Positions 11,449 through 23,160 are shown, counted from the first letter of the stretch. The stretch is DNA of 64,000 nt from Breviolum minutum Mf 1.05b.01 (GCA_000507305.1 DF239147.1:1-64000), one strand, 5' to 3'. The notes: a model not told the origin generated them from the letters alone. Numbers and translations are program-made.

Positions 11449-11700
11449 GGTAGTATTGGGATGTTTTTTGAAAGGTCATGCCTTTAAAACTGTGGCGTCA
11501 TTTTGGGTATCTATATTCAACTTCAGGCTGGTATGTACTCCCAAATCTAAATGTACAAAATTCCCTGGAAGTCCAAACCGCCTTTGTTGTTGAAATGTTG
11601 GGGATTACGAGCCCTAGCATTTTTTCAAGTCTACGAGTCTACAAGTCCGCTTGGTGCAAAGAATGAAGCAAAAATATCCACAAGTTGTAGAAAACACTTT

Positions 11701-11808
11701 TACACTCCCCAAAACTAACATGGCCCCTGAAAATGGATGGTTGGAAGACTACTTTCCTTTTGGGTCCCGGCCTATTTTCAGGGGATATGTTAGTTTCAGG
11801 GAGGCTAT
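11701..11808. repeat. Inverted-repeat element, family A/D type
   Basis: The left end is TACACTCCCCAAAACTAACA and the right end is TATGTTAGTTTCAGGGAGGCTA. The interior TGAAAATGGATGGTTGGAAGAC is shared with 30158-30262 and 34583-34687. The left end is D-like and the right end A-like, so the families intergrade. Confidence 0.6.
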
Positions 11809-12325
11809 GTTTTCCGACAAAATACCCACTATCGGATTTCTTTACCCTAAGAATCATGTGACCTCAAAACCGTAATATATTTCCAGGACCCAAAAACATT
11901 CAAAAGCACCCCCTGCAAGACAGGTTCAAACTCACTCACTCCTCCATTGGAGGATGTTCATTTTGAACCTTACTTAGGGTAAGGTGATGCTAACAACATC
12001 ACACACGGAAACGGGAAAAACATGAACATATTGGAGACATCTCCTTAAGTTTACATTTCAGATTGAGGTGAGGGAAATAATCGGAAGACTGGCAGCAAAA
12101 ATGTATCGAATTCCGTCGACACAGTTGCCATCCAAAAGAAAAAGGTTGGAACAAATTTGGTATCGTGGTGTGTAGCCCCTTCCCAGAGCAAAACAAAAAA
12201 TCCACAACTAGCAAGAGAGTGGGTTGTTCCTGCAGTTTTGTGCTTGGTTCACACCAAAAAGTAGATGCACAAAGGACGAAGCCGAATGTTTCTGGTAATC
12301 ACAGTGGTTATCACGGGGGTGAAGA

Positions 12326-12326
<1 letters not shown>

Positions 12327-12383
<57 letters not shown>
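12327..12383. repeat. (GTT)n microsatellite
   Basis: About 18 tandem GTT/TTG units. The poly-Val and poly-Gln frames across it are repeat artefacts. Confidence 0.95.
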
Positions 12384-12387
<4 letters not shown>

Positions 12388-12579
12388 AGGTTGTTTTGGT
12401 CGGAACAATAGTAGGCCTCACAAACCCAAACGGAAAACCAAACAAGCTACTCAGTAAGTGAAAGAACTCACTTGGTCAACCTCCGAAATCACAGCAATTT
12501 ATCAACTTGCACGTCTGCTGAGAAACAGACATGTCACCCATTTTTTTTTTCAACATACCGAGATCCATCACTTCGCATT

Positions 12580-13060
12580 AACAAAACACATCGAAACAAA
12601 ACTTCACAGTAGATGGCCCAACTTTCATGTCAAATTGGTGTTTGATAATCCCATACTTAAATGCCAAGCAGTCTTGACGTGCCACTTTCACCAACTTCCG
12701 GTGGGTAAAAGTGTAGCTTTTTGTGAACCTGTACTGTCCCGAAAGCTTAAGGGTGGTTGATGAAACAGTTTCCAAGCCCGGTTCGCGATTTTGTGGTGGT
12801 TCATTTTCAAGTTCAACCGCCAACTGCCAACTCTCCGTGAAAAAAACATCGGGGGCAAAGTCAAGTGAACTACAACTCGTCGTCGCCTTATAGAATTCAC
12901 CGAAAGATTCGATGGCAAATGCACCCACACAACACCAATGCACCGCCACGCTTGTCGCGTCGCGTCGCGGCAGCGCGCGAATCCTTCAGCAGAAACTGCA
13001 CCAGCTGCTAAAGCCGCGCGAAAGTCTGAAAGTCCTGGGTATATTTTCTCTTGAACAAAC
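12580..13060 (-). CDS. Unidentified coding segment, probably more than one exon
   Basis: The upper part (about 12940-13060) encodes LSDFRAALAAGAVSAEGFAR and CRDATRQAW, with strong coding bias. From about 12930 down, a second frame is coding-like (AFAIESFGEFYKATTSC, then DVFFTESWQLAVELENEPP) and stays open to 12580. The switch near TGGTGTTGTGTGGGTGCATT needs a small intron, a shifted exon or an indel. The + strand also has a 100-aa open frame, but with poorer composition. No domain is recognised. Confidence 0.35.
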
Positions 13061-14019
13061 AAGATGCTGTTTGAAACTGATGAGTTTTCCCTTTTCGATT
13101 TCTGAAGCTTCCAGATTTTCTTGCTTTTATATGAGTTGTTTTCCTTCATATTGGTTTTTTGTTTTGAAAAGATGACAATTTTCAGATTGCAGAAGAACTC
13201 CTAAGGTAAGGTATATGACCATGTTTTTTTTTAAAGCATTTGGAAAGTGGGTTTTTTGCTCGCTTTCAACCAAGTTGACATCACAAGTTCATCAACCCGG
13301 GACTCTCTGTTTTTTCTGGGTTTTCAAAGCCCAGGAAGATCTTACCAAAACCCCGTTCTACACCATCTTCCTAGGTTCAAGATATCACCCAAAAAAAAAG
13401 GGGGTGACATCTCTGAAGATGTGGAGGTGTCCATCTTTTGAGCGCACAGCCCTAAAGATGAAAAAAACCCTACCCACATCTCTTGCCCGGCATCTAAAGC
13501 GAAGACTGTACCGATGCCGGGTTCACAAAAGCCAGAGTTTGAAGCACGTTTCTTTTCAAAAAAAACAACGATGACCTCAGTTCAAAACAAGAAAGAGATG
13601 CAAAGCAATGGTTCTTAAAGGCATTTGTTGGAGGATTTCTGTCAGACTGGTATGTAAATTCCACAAGATATTGAAGGGGTGCATCCCAACGAACTGACAT
13701 TCTCCCATGGGAAAGGATCATCTTCCCAGGTATACATCCAACTACTTTTTCAAGATCTTGAAAGACAACTAACATGGAACCTGCAAATGAATATCATCTT
13801 CGAAAACCTCCATTTTTGGGTTCAGTGATGTTAAGCTTTCAGGATTGTGATTGTATGTTTTATTTCATCCAAATGTTCATGCGAAATGTTCGTAAAAGCC
13901 GGGAAGGTTCTTCAGAACGACTCTGGTTTCCAAGCCCATAAAAAAGGCTTTTCACTGCCTGCCGCGGGGTCCGGGTCCTTCAAGGGATGATTTTTTCTCG
14001 CCAGCAGAATCACCCACAC
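13061..14019. other. No exon recognised
   Basis: A-rich and T-rich tracts flank a + frame at 13215-13574 with no recognisable domain. A CATGGAACCTG fragment near 13773 resembles family-D ends. I see nothing else I can support. Confidence 0.35.
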
Positions 14020-14178
14020 CGAGAAGTAGTCACGAGGCAAAAATCGGAAGAGTTTTTTAGCTCCTCATGGATCATGTACTGAACACGAAGCCGCCTTTCT
14101 GGTGGGAAACTGGGCAAAAGGAACTTTGCCAAATGTAAAGGGTATACAAATTGATACAACAAATGCTGCCTCCATTTA
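14020..14178 (-). CDS. Unidentified exon with matching splice borders
   Basis: On the minus strand the segment begins after an AACGCAG acceptor and ends at TCTCG before GTGTGGG. The frame encodes WRQHLLYQFVYPLHLAKF, then LLPSFPPERRLRVQYMIHEE and LKNSSDFCLVTTS. Composition and length are those of an exon. I do not recognise the family. Confidence 0.45.
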
Positions 14179-14365
14179 CTGCGTTTTGAAAGTTTTTTGA
14201 CATCAAACACCAATTTGGGTCATAGTTCACAAAAAAAAAACATGACAATTTTCAGTGTCAAAAAAAGCCACTCACATTGAAGGGGACAACGGGTCAAAAT
14301 GAATTGACATAACAAAAATGAGGCAAATTCTTACAGCCACGAAAGACCAAATGACATGCGAATAC

Positions 14366-14441
14366 CTCTGGATTGACCATCAATCTTCGATTCATCATCC
14401 GTAAGGCGCAAAATCCGATGGAAGCCGCAAGAGACAGACCA
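14366..14441 (-). CDS. Unidentified exon with matching splice borders
   Basis: It is bounded on the minus strand by GGGATGCAG and a CCAGAG|GTATTC donor, and is 76 nt long. It encodes WSVSCGFHRILRLTDDESKI and DGQSR. The same frame is open upstream to 14525, so a longer exon is possible. It lies about 190 bp upstream of the exon at 14020-14178 and could belong to the same gene. Confidence 0.4.
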
Positions 14442-15877
14442 CTGCATCCCAGGGCAAATGTTTTGAAGGGTTTCTTTCGGAGCCCAGGGCTTTTTCGATG
14501 ATTTTTGTGCCAGAAATTTTGGCAAATTTTGTGTGTGGGCTTCTCAACAAAATCACCAGAAATCTAATGGAAAAACACCACAAAATCCATGGACAGCCTG
14601 AAAAAAATCCACATGAAATCCATCAAAATGAGTTCATTTGACCAAAGAAATCCTCGCATTGATGGAATGTGATGGATAGGTGCCATTGGGGGAGGCTGTT
14701 CAGATTAGTTTCGCTGGAAGTCCGTCAGCTACCATTTTAAACGTGGTGAATCTTCTGAATGATGATAAAAGTCGTATCCCTGAAAAATGGTAGGACTCGG
14801 AATCCCCAACATATAAAAGACTTGGATTTACTTAAGATGCTTGGAATTTTGAGGAAAAAAACATATAAGCAATCCCAAATGGTGGTGAAAAATAGTGATT
14901 TACAACGCTAAAAAATCTTTAATTTAAAAGAAACAAAGCACCAACAAAACAACTCCAAGGAAATGATGGCCAGTTGGACTTCCAGTGATTACTTGATTAG
15001 TTTGTAGTTCATCTAAACTCGAAACTTTTTGTCGCTCACCTTGAAACCTTTCAACCCTGGCAGGGTATTGTCTGGCCAAACGCTCCGTATCGTATCACGG
15101 CAAAGTGGAGGGGTCCTCTTTTGAAAAAGAGTTTTTCTTCAGGATGTTTTTTTTGGAAGGAGAATTTCTGTGAATACCTGAATGTTCACTTCTTTTTGGT
15201 GCAAAAGAGGGCCCCCCAAATTTCTTCTCACTCAACCATTTCAGACCATGAAAATAGAAGTTAGTAAACGACATGTCCTTGTTTTACCAACACTCTAAAC
15301 TCAATGTCTTTGCCAGCTGTATCTGTATTGGCCGAGTGATTGGTGTTTTTTCGTGTGCGCGTCAAATTGTCGGTATTTTTTGGACTTTTTTTTGGGGTTG
15401 GGGGGCCTTTGCCAGACTTAGACTTGCCCCCAAAGCCCCAAAGCATGAACGAGGTCAAGAGTGGTTCAGATGATGCAAACATGGAGGAATAGATGGTGAA
15501 GCGCTTCGATTGCTTGTATGTTTTTTTTCCTATACTTGGTGGTTAAGCCATACATATCATTACATGTCAAATTGGATCTTGCCATGATCTTGCCGCATGA
15601 AGAAACCATTATTTACAGTTACATCCTAAATTCAAGCCACATGTAAGTAGACATACTATATAGATTTCATGCATAGAGCATCTGAGATATGTCACTTTTT
15701 TCCCAACCAAAAACAAGGGCTTCATAAGGCCTGAAACCAAGGGAAACCAACAGTTCATGAGCCCGAAAAATCAGGCCGGCTATATCTAAGGCGATAGTTA
15801 TAATGGGGGATCCTGGGGGGTAGTAGCCCAAAGCTCGCTTTTTTGCTTGTTCGGTGATTTGGAAAAAGTAAACAAAT
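14442..15877. other. Mostly non-coding; one weak coding-like patch
   Basis: The minus frame at 15290-15450 is Lys/Ser/Pro/Thr rich (GKSKSGKGPPTPKKSPKN) and could be a disordered exon, but no splice sites settle it. The remainder is AT-rich with a family-M fragment (CCCAAATGGTGGTGAAA) at 14875. Confidence 0.35.
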
Positions 15878-15982
15878 TACACCCGGGAAGCTTAACATGG
15901 AACCTGACAAGACACCCCTGGTAGAGGAAAATCATCTTCCAAACCATCATGTTCAGGTTCTATGTTAATCTTCGGGGGTGTA
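15878..15982. repeat. Inverted-repeat element, family D
   Basis: TACACCCGGGAAGCTTAACA and TATGTTAATCTTCGGGGGTGTA form the inverted ends, with TA at both outer edges. The interior has GGAAAATCATCTTCCAAACCAT. Confidence 0.65.
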
Positions 15983-17542
15983 TCCCAAATGGTGGTGAAA
16001 CCATGGTGATGAATCCCATGGGATCGAATCCGTAAAAGAATCACTAACTAAACACATCCAAGTCAGAGTCGATAGTAATTTACTTAGTAAGTTCCATGTT
16101 GGGGTGACCCCCTTCACCGCCCCCGAAAAAACAAATCCAAGAAGTTAAACGCTGAACAACTTTCTCTGGACACTCTTGACCTAGAGGCTCTCTATAGTGC
16201 CTAATTGTTTGAATCATTGGTTTTCTAGCTTCTTCTCCGCCATGGCTTAGGGAAGAAAAGGTTGAACAGCAAAACATCTTCCGGATGGGCAAAATTTCCA
16301 CAAGAGAAACATGAAAAAAAAAGTGAAAAACAATTAAGCAAACATGCAATTTGTTGTGGAAAACAACCGCATAATATAGACATGTTTACTGAAAAAAAAC
16401 AGCAAGTCCAACTATCCAACTGCTTACTGCTCATATTGAAAAAACGTCATGTCATTTGCTCCCATTTTTTGACTTTTCCGACCTGCCACAGCGACTTCAC
16501 GACATCTTCAGCGAAATCTGAGCTTGATGTATGCATCGCATTGTGTGTGTCAACATGTGAGCCACGGAAACGAAAAAAGTTAAATCCAAAAACTAACTAC
16601 AAGTAGTTGGTGGCTTCAACTCATTTTTTGAAATACATTAGTCAAATGCAGTCAAATTGGATCATTTCCCCAGGGATCGGGGTGAACATGTATACACTCC
16701 CAGAAACTAACAGCAAAAGCCCCTGATAATAGGCAGTATCCCAAAAGGATTGGGGAATTTTTCATGGGCGAGCTGTTGCTAATCTTGATCAGTATGCCAA
16801 CCATGACCATCACCAGGATTTTGTCTTTCTTTTTTGGGTACGCAGTGGGGTCACAAAATCCATCAGTTACACGAACCATTGAATCTGCTTGGTTCATGAC
16901 GGAAATCCTTGTTTCATGGTTTATGAAAAGATGCCAATTGCAACAGAAGAGTACCGTAGAACCTCAACTAATGTGTAAATTACTGCAAATTGGTAGTTTC
17001 GCTTGGCAGTTTGGCATTCTAAGGGTACCCCCGAGTAACAATCCCTTTCATAAGGCGATCCCAGAAATCCAAACCACCAACCCACCCACTTACCATTAGG
17101 TGAGAATTTCATCCCACAAACTAAGTACTTCAACCAATCAAGTTGTTTCTTTCACTGCTCAAATTTCCAGTACTTGCAAAGATATCAAACCTCGAGGAGA
17201 AAAGGTAATTCATCTTCCAGAAATCCTTCTGTTCGGGGTCACTGCTCATGTTTTTTCCACGTTTGAGAGCTTGGAAAAAGACTAGGGTGACGGTTACCCA
17301 GACTTTTTGGCACAACATGTGTCTGTCCAGTGTTTCGTTTATCGAACGTGGCCTATCCAAACAAGGATCCTTGGTTAATATCTACCTGTAGTTGTTTTAC
17401 TGTAAGATTTTTTCCCAAATCATGTGCTTCTTTGGAAAAGAACATCTTCCCCAAATTCATATCATGTGGGTCCAAACACCCAACACTGGTTCACAGCGGA
17501 GAATGAAGATCAATAAAGGTCCCTTAATAAAATAGGGATGAT
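15983..17542. other. Repeat fragments, no defended exon
   Basis: It includes a family-M fragment (TCCCAAATGGTGGTGAAACC...ATGGGATCGAATCCG), a truncated family-B end (16605-16680) and a worn A-like inverted repeat (16695-16800). A short minus frame at 16445-16520 (SSDFAEDVVKSLWQVGKVKK) is coding-like but unbounded. Confidence 0.35.
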
Positions 17543-17646
17543 TACACCCCTCAAAGTTTCACATGGAACCTAAAAATGATGGTGGTCTCCAAAAGGAATT
17601 TCCTTTTCCAGGAATTTCAGGATCCATCTTAAACTTTAGAGGTGTA
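17543..17646. repeat. Inverted-repeat element, family D
   Basis: TACACCCCTCAAAGTTTCACA at the left is mirrored by ATCTTAAACTTTAGAGGTGTA at the right, with terminal TA dinucleotides. Non-coding. Confidence 0.6.
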
Positions 17647-17717
17647 TTTTCCCATTTCAAACTAGCGTTGAACGGCATGGCCCCGAACATATCATCCCTT
17701 ACAACCCTGGATGACTT

Positions 17718-17827
17718 TGACTGGTTGGTGGTTGAACCAACCCGTCTGAAAAATATGATCGTCAAAATGGGTTCATCTTCCCCAAATAGGGATGAAAATA
17801 AAACATATTTGAAACCACCACCCAGTT
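17718..17827. repeat. Inverted-repeat element, family B
   Basis: GACTGGTTGGTGGTTGAACC at the left pairs with GAAACCACCACCCAGTTG at the right. The interior has GAAAAATATGATCGTCAAAAT and GGGATGAAAATAAAACATATTT, shared with 26903, 34268 and 41377. Confidence 0.65.
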
Positions 17828-18244
17828 GATTAATACGCCAAGCTCAGAATGGCTGAGAAGTTACGACCTGTCCACCGGTATCGCATGAGACGAGAGGCTG
17901 GGCCCTCATGGATTCGGTGTTGTGCGCACGGCGCGAAAGGAAAAATGGTTCAGAAAAGTCAACTGACTGGTGCTCCATCGAATCTACAACAGTTTTTTCG
18001 ACTTGGAACATTGATTTGGAACATTGACTTGGAAATTTGATTTGGAAATTTGACTTGGAATATTAAGTTCCTAAAAAATGAAAACAAGATCATCCACAAG
18101 TTGTTTTTTGCATTCTTTATCTCATGAAGTTGCACCAAGCAGTGACCACAAAATCTAGACACACCGGGGCCAGTGCTGAAACCTTGAAAAATCTGCACAC
18201 ATTCAATGGAGGTTACCAGCCCCTTTTGAGCAAGAGATAAAGTT

Positions 18245-18349
18245 TACCCCACCGAAAACTAACATGGAACCTGAAAATGATGGTTTTTAATAGAAATCTC
18301 CTCTTCCAGGGCTTCATCTTCAGGTTCCATGTTAGTTTTCGGGGGTGTA
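18245..18349. repeat. Inverted-repeat element, family D (well preserved)
   Basis: TACCCCACCGAAAACTAACA and TGTTAGTTTTCGGGGGTGTA form near-perfect inverted ends, extended inward by GGAACCTGAA. It is non-coding, 105 bp, with TA at each edge. Confidence 0.7.
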
Positions 18350-18428
18350 GTCTTTGGACTTCCTAACATGCCGGATGTTTCTTTTCAGCACCAGCCCACT
18401 GGGGTGACGCCCTTGTCCTAAGGCCTAC

Positions 18429-18694
18429 TCCGCCGCCTGCGCGGCCAGAAGTAAACCAGTTGTGCGGGTGGTTCATGAGATCGGCGCCCAAATCGTGTTG
18501 AAACAAGCTTCCAATGGTCTTGTCTGTGGTGATTTTGTTGTTGGCCCGAAGAATCAGTGGCCTTCCAAACGGTGTGTTGAACTGAACGATCTGTTGGCGC
18601 AGGGGAACGCGTGTGTTTGTTTCACCGTTCTTCGCAGCATTCGGCAAGCTGAGAGGTCGAACTTTGCCAATAAAACGAGGGAAAAACAACAAGT
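18429..18694 (-). CDS. Unidentified exon, strongly coding-like
   Basis: The minus strand is open through codons encoding VRPLSLPNAAKNGETNTRVP, then QQIVQFNTPFGRPLILRANN, KITTDKTIGSLFQHDLGAD and MNHPHNWFTSGRAGG. Third positions favour C and G and the composition is balanced. A donor GCGGCGGA|GTAGGC ends it and an AAG acceptor-like site precedes it. The peptide looks like part of a globular protein, but I do not recognise the family. Confidence 0.5.
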
Positions 18695-19434
18695 CTTAGA
18701 TTTCAATGCTTTGCTGATGCTTGGAATTCAAGTTCCCTGAAAAAGATCCTACCTTAAGAATGGCGATGTTTCGAAAATGTCAAGTCTTATAATCCTTTTG
18801 TTCCCTTTCTGTTCCTCAAAATCCTTCAAAATTACTGTTTGCGTTGAGATAAAATTGAAGCATCAAATTTCATCTTCCCCCAAGGTGGGCATTTAATGAT
18901 CCCTGCTATATTATTAACTTTTCTTGGTTGCCCTTTTTTGTTGGTTCCGCGAGAAACATATTGCGAGAGAAGCTTAAGTTGAACCAACAAAAGCACTAAG
19001 GGCACTAAGCATCATTTGACTCACCCCCCCCCCCCAACATTCGAGGGTGCGTGGGTGATGTTTTTTTTGCGAAAAATCAGTTCGACTTCCCCAAAAGGAT
19101 CTGTTTCAGCAGCTTTTCCGTAAGGGAATGTTTTTGTTTCATGCATATGTTCCCTTACAATCATGGCTAGTGAGCCCCTCAATAAGGTGTTATTTCGAAA
19201 ATGACCTCTCTGTTAAGAACCCATGCGTGTATTATGTTCAATGGTGTTTTTGTTCACCCTTTCTTTCCCGACTCTTTGGGGCGCAAACATCCAAACATCC
19301 AAACATCCGCAGAGTTGGTCCTCCGGTGTGGGACCCCACTTTTCCCTGAAGCAAAATTCCCATATTTCCCATGCAACCGGACACCACACTTGCTTGTCGT
19401 TGTACGAAGAAACACTTCTTGGTGGTCTAGCCAG
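18695..19434. other. Mostly non-coding; weak coding-like patch
   Basis: A poly-C run lies at 19025-19035. The minus frame at about 19280-19420 (TTSKCGVRLHGKYGNFASGK) is coding-like and may belong to the gene with exons at 19435-20273, but its borders are not clear. Confidence 0.35.
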
Positions 19435-19545
19435 TCAGTTCCACCCCAACAGCTGAAAGATCTCGTCAAACATCCTGAGATCTTGAGAGAATCCGGCACA
19501 GTGTTTCAGCAACGTTGGGTACCCGCATGTGTTCACACGCCATCC
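19435..19545 (-). CDS. Unidentified exon candidate
   Basis: After an AAAACGCAG acceptor on the minus strand, one frame encodes GWRVNTCGYPTLLKHCAGF and SQDLRMFDEIFQLLGW before a stop. A second frame (MACEHMRVPNVAETLCRIL) is also open. ACEHM recurs in the next upstream exon (19754-19915), which may favour that frame. Coding is likely; the frame is undecided. Confidence 0.4.
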   Translation of the reverse strand, partial: GWRVNTCGYPTLLKHCAGFSQDLRMFDEIFQLLGWN

Positions 19546-19753
19546 CTGCGTTTTGAAGAGGGTCCGGGATACGCAACACAAAAACCTGGATTTCACCAAC
19601 TTTACCCACCTGGATTTGCCTGAAATAAAGCGGGAAATTCCATTGGGAAATTCCCCTTACTCTTTTAACCAAATCCGCTTGAAAAAAATCGCCACACTGT
19701 GACTTCCGCGATGAAATTCACTCCGATTTGTGCTATCAGTATCTATCAGCAAG

Positions 19754-19915
19754 TCAAAAAACCCTCCCAAATTGCAGGGCCAAGAGCAGCCTGTGGCATG
19801 CACTCACACACTGGGGAAACTGGAGCAGCATGTGTTCACACGCTTCAGCAGCACATTCAAGAATTGTGCTGCGCAAGGGAACAAATTCTAACAGACCTAA
19901 GTGCAGCCTTTTCAT
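19754..19915 (-). CDS. Unidentified exon, helical peptide
   Basis: The minus frame from an ATG at 19915 encodes MKRLHLGLLEFVPLRSTILE, then CAAEACEHMLLQFPQCVSAC and HRLLLALQFGRVF, ending at a stop. It is leucine-, alanine- and cysteine-rich and predicted helical. The ATG may be internal. The + strand is also open but less convincing. Confidence 0.4.
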   Translation of the reverse strand: MKRLHLGLLEFVPLRSTILECAAEACEHMLLQFPQCVSACHRLLLALQFGRVF

Positions 19916-20020
19916 GGATAATGAAGGGCTTTTTATTCAAAAAAACAAAAAGGCCTTCAAATGAATGGTAAAGGAAGTATTTCAAAGTTTCATTCAATCA
20001 CCTTTTCTTCCGAAGCATCT

Positions 20021-20102
20021 TTAAAACTTTCTGATTATAATCCATCTTTTTGCCCTTGCATCACTCCAGATATTGACTGCATTCTCCAGCAGCTCTTGCT
20101 CT
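20021..20102 (-). CDS. Unidentified short exon
   Basis: After TTGTTTTTAG on the minus strand the frame encodes (E)QELLENAVNIWSDARAKRW before running into a stop. Composition is strongly coding-like. It lies about 30 nt downstream of the end of the next exon, so the intron between would be unusually short (about 40 nt). Confidence 0.4.
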
Positions 20103-20133
20103 AAAAACAACATGGTTGGTGTAACACCGAGCG

Positions 20134-20273
20134 TCAAACCCAGTGGTTCAACCAGTTGTCACTTGATTCGGTGTGGTCCCCAAACGTTGCCAATTTGTGT
20201 TTGGCCAGGAAGGAGGGAGGTAGCCCTTTGTACAGCTCTTGTTTTTGTTCATAAAGCCTCGCCACGTATTTAA
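20134..20273 (-). CDS. Unidentified exon
   Basis: The minus frame encodes YVARLYEQKQELYKGLPPSF, then LAKHKLATFGDHTESSDNW and LNHW before GTTTGA. It is Lys/Leu/Glu-rich and clearly coding in composition. It belongs with 20021-20102 and probably 19754-19915 and 18429-18694 as parts of one minus-strand gene. No family recognised. Confidence 0.45.
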
Positions 20274-20902
20274 AAAAAAACATATGAAAAGGTTCTGAAT
20301 CTGAAGATGGTAATGAGGTTTTTCAGATGTCGATGGGTTTTGAATTTTTCATGTGCCAAAAACATGGGCCAATTCAATGGATACTCCTCAGAAATTGGAG
20401 TGCTACCCCAAAAAACCTGGTGGCTTTTATACTAAGAATCTAAGATAACCCCACTTCAAGGAACCTATAGTGGTAGATCCAAATCTCTTCTGTGAGTACC
20501 AGCTACCAGCTAGCATGGAAATCTGAGAAAAAACAACACAACCTGAGAATTTGAAGGCATACAAGGTACTACCTACCAGATATAAGTAGGGTTATAAGGG
20601 TTACAAACCCCAGTTACCGGGCACAAAAAAGGGGTTACTGTATAACTCGATATCTATACCTAGGCTCGGGGTCCACCTTGTATGGACCTTCGGTAAACCT
20701 GACCTTTTCAGATGTGGGGTTCTAAGGATCGGCACCAACAGCCGGATGTCTTCCATCAATAGCACCATGACAAGGTTCCCCCCTCCAGATTTTATATACC
20801 CCTGCGAGGAATAGTAAAAAAAATGGGCTAGTGAAGGGCATGATTCAGCTGCCACCTATTGAACATCACCCACGAAAAACGCATCGAATCAACTGTTTAA
20901 GT

Positions 20903-21048
20903 TCCATTATTCATGGCTAGTCAACCAACCCCCCATTAACCCCCTCAAGAATAAGGGTTTAATAAGGCCGCATTACTCGAAATCAATGGTTAATTAGCAC
21001 TTAATGAGGCCTAGTACGTTAGGGGGGTAGGTTGACTGGCCATGACAT
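20903..21048. repeat. Inverted repeat with CATGGCTAGTCAACC ends
   Basis: TCATGGCTAGTCAACCAACC at the left is inverted as GGTAGGTTGACTGGCCATGA at the right. The inner GGGTTTAATAAGGCC arms resemble family N. A half-copy lies at 32515-32570. Confidence 0.55.
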
Positions 21049-22813
21049 TACTTGAACATCCTGGTACTTTGGGTCCTACTTAAACACTGGCTCACAGTGT
21101 ATAGTGAAGGTCAATTTCTAGGTCTCAAACAATAGATTGCTGATGACTGCTTTCCTCAAAAACATGTCACCATGGATCCTGTTGGTTCAGCTTCAAAAGC
21201 ACCAACTGCTACAACAAAACTACAATCAAAACTCGGGAGTTTCGTACCGCCAAAATGCCCTTTTTCTGCAAAGAAATGGTGCCCCGTTTTCCGTGGGAAT
21301 CGTTTCTTTCGTTGGAAATTCCAATTTTTTCCCCTAAGAATCAGCTAGGATCAAACCCCCCAAGACTTGGATTTGCGACTGTTCGGTGGTTGGAAAAAGT
21401 CTGAAATATTTCCCAAATGGTGGTGAAAAATGGTGGTTTGCCATGGTCGGATCCATAAAAAATCACCAACAAAAAAGAATCCCATAGCATCCATGTATGC
21501 TATATTTACCCACCTTTACCACAAAAATCAACCAAATCTTCACTAAAAAATCCCATCAAACGGTGAGGCTTCAGAAAACACGACTGCAGAATGCTACCGT
21601 TCATGGCCGAATGCTTGCCAAACAGTGAGCCAAAAATGAAGAGCACCCGGTGATATGTGGCGTCACCCTTTCAGATGAACACGACGGTGGGCTTTCCGTA
21701 TGCCTGGCAAATGGCCCAAAAAAAATTGCCTTACGGAATTTTGTTGTATGTAACTGAAGGTTCTAGTTCCACCAACCGACACAATACAACGGGCCTTCTA
21801 ACTGTTGTAAGTGGATCTATTTTCAGCTACACACACTTACACATGGACTTAAGTAGCATTTACTGAGGACTCCATCTTCCTTCGAACTAAGGAGAGCTTC
21901 ATGTCCTGAAAATGGATGAACCAGACCAGACTTCAAGACTTAATGATCATAGTTCGTTAAAGCCCTTCTCTATGAACCGCAAGGAAATCACACTGGGTTT
22001 CCACCGAAAACTGTTGACGGTTCAAAATCCCACTCACCATTGAGAAAATGGTTGACCTCTCATTTTTGCAGAATTTTGTTTCGAAGGCAATTCCAACAGA
22101 CTAGCCCAAAATACACAAGATTTTCCAAACCATAAACAGCTGTTTATTTGAGTCAGGGTATGTTCCAGGGATATGTTGGAGCATTCTTAGATTGTTTCAA
22201 GTTTTTTTGTTTGCTTCAACGGATTTCTGAACCAAAAGTCGATCGGAAGGCAAGAATTTGGAACACGGTATGGGGCAATCATTTTTGTTTTGCAAAACCC
22301 CCTGGGAGTCGGAAATCAACAACACAGTCTCCACCAGCTTCCGGTTTTTCAACATACATCTAAGGGGGGTAGCTCCTTTGCTCGCTTCCCTTTTGTGGTT
22401 GGGGAATGTAGATATCCATATTTTGAAGCATTTACCCCAAGTGTCCAAAAAACAAATCCTAAACCTGAATTGTTGAGGCATTTCTGGTGGGAAATTCCCT
22501 ACACCAAACGAGCATTTGAACAACGTGAAACATACCCTTACCTGACATTCCATGGGTCATCCTGATTGGTTCAGGTTCCAGGATCCTTATTTCAACAAGA
22601 CTTTCAGGTAATTCCCTGACATAAGCCGTATCCACACAGCTTACATAGGTGAGGATTCCTCCATTTTAGGTACCTGAAATGTTTGGTGATTATTGGTTGT
22701 TAGTTGTTTAATAGGGATCCTTATTTCACGGCTTATGAAATAATCCGCTATATAACTGGGTAATATTTCATCCCTATACAGTGGGTTCACCCTCAACCCA
22801 GTCACAGGATTAC

Positions 22814-22830
22814 ATATATATATATATATT
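22814..22830. repeat. (TA)n microsatellite
   Basis: Short uninterrupted TA run. Confidence 0.9.
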
Positions 22831-22909
22831 ACATATAGATTTAGTAGGGAATCCCAAGCTAAACTTTCATTTGCCACTGGAATCCTTGGGGGGGGTAGAT
22901 CCATCCCTA

Positions 22910-23066
22910 TACAGCAAGTAACCAAGGTATTCCCTCACGACAGCCACACCTTGGCTCCTGCCCCACACCGTCGTCCAAACCTGGTCGTGAGGCCGAGGCC
23001 ACGGGAGTGATTTCTCCGTCATCCGTCGTTCCGGTGAAAAAAACGGTAACCCATGACGGATCCATG
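22910..23066 (-). CDS. Unidentified exon candidate
   Basis: The minus frame encodes WVTVFFTGTTDDGEITPVAS, then ASRPGLDDGVGQEPRCGCRE and GIPWLL. It is much more GC-rich than its flanks and directly follows one end (TCCCATGGATCCGTCATGG) of the family-F palindrome at 23047-23160. No family recognised. Confidence 0.4.
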
Positions 23067-23160
23067 GGACGAACGGTATATTTACCTACATCAAAACCCA
23101 TAAACATCAACCGTTTTTCATGTAGGTAAATATCCAATCGTCCCATGGATCCTATATGGG
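23047..23160. repeat. Palindromic element, family F
   Basis: CATGACGGATCCATGGGACG and CGTCCCATGGATCCTATATG are inverted. The inner arms TATATTTACCTACAT and ATGTAGGTAAATAT are a near-perfect match. Confidence 0.65.

Larger units (their letters stand above)
10410..12579. other. Repeat-filled stretch, no defended exon
   Basis: It contains a GC-richer patch at 10590-10720 with open frames on both strands but no splice support, a family-I element (11321-11448), a family A/D element (11701-11808) and the GTT microsatellite (12327-12383). Confidence 0.4.
20274..22909. other. Repeat fragments, no defended exon
   Basis: It holds a family-I fragment (20565-20700), an inverted repeat (20903-21048), family-M, family-E and (AT)n fragments and a truncated copy of the 3406 repeat (22650-22690). 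I see no convincing coding segment. Confidence 0.4.

Noticed and set aside
12165..12461. Poly-Val and poly-Gln proteins
   Set aside because: They are translations of the GTT microsatellite.
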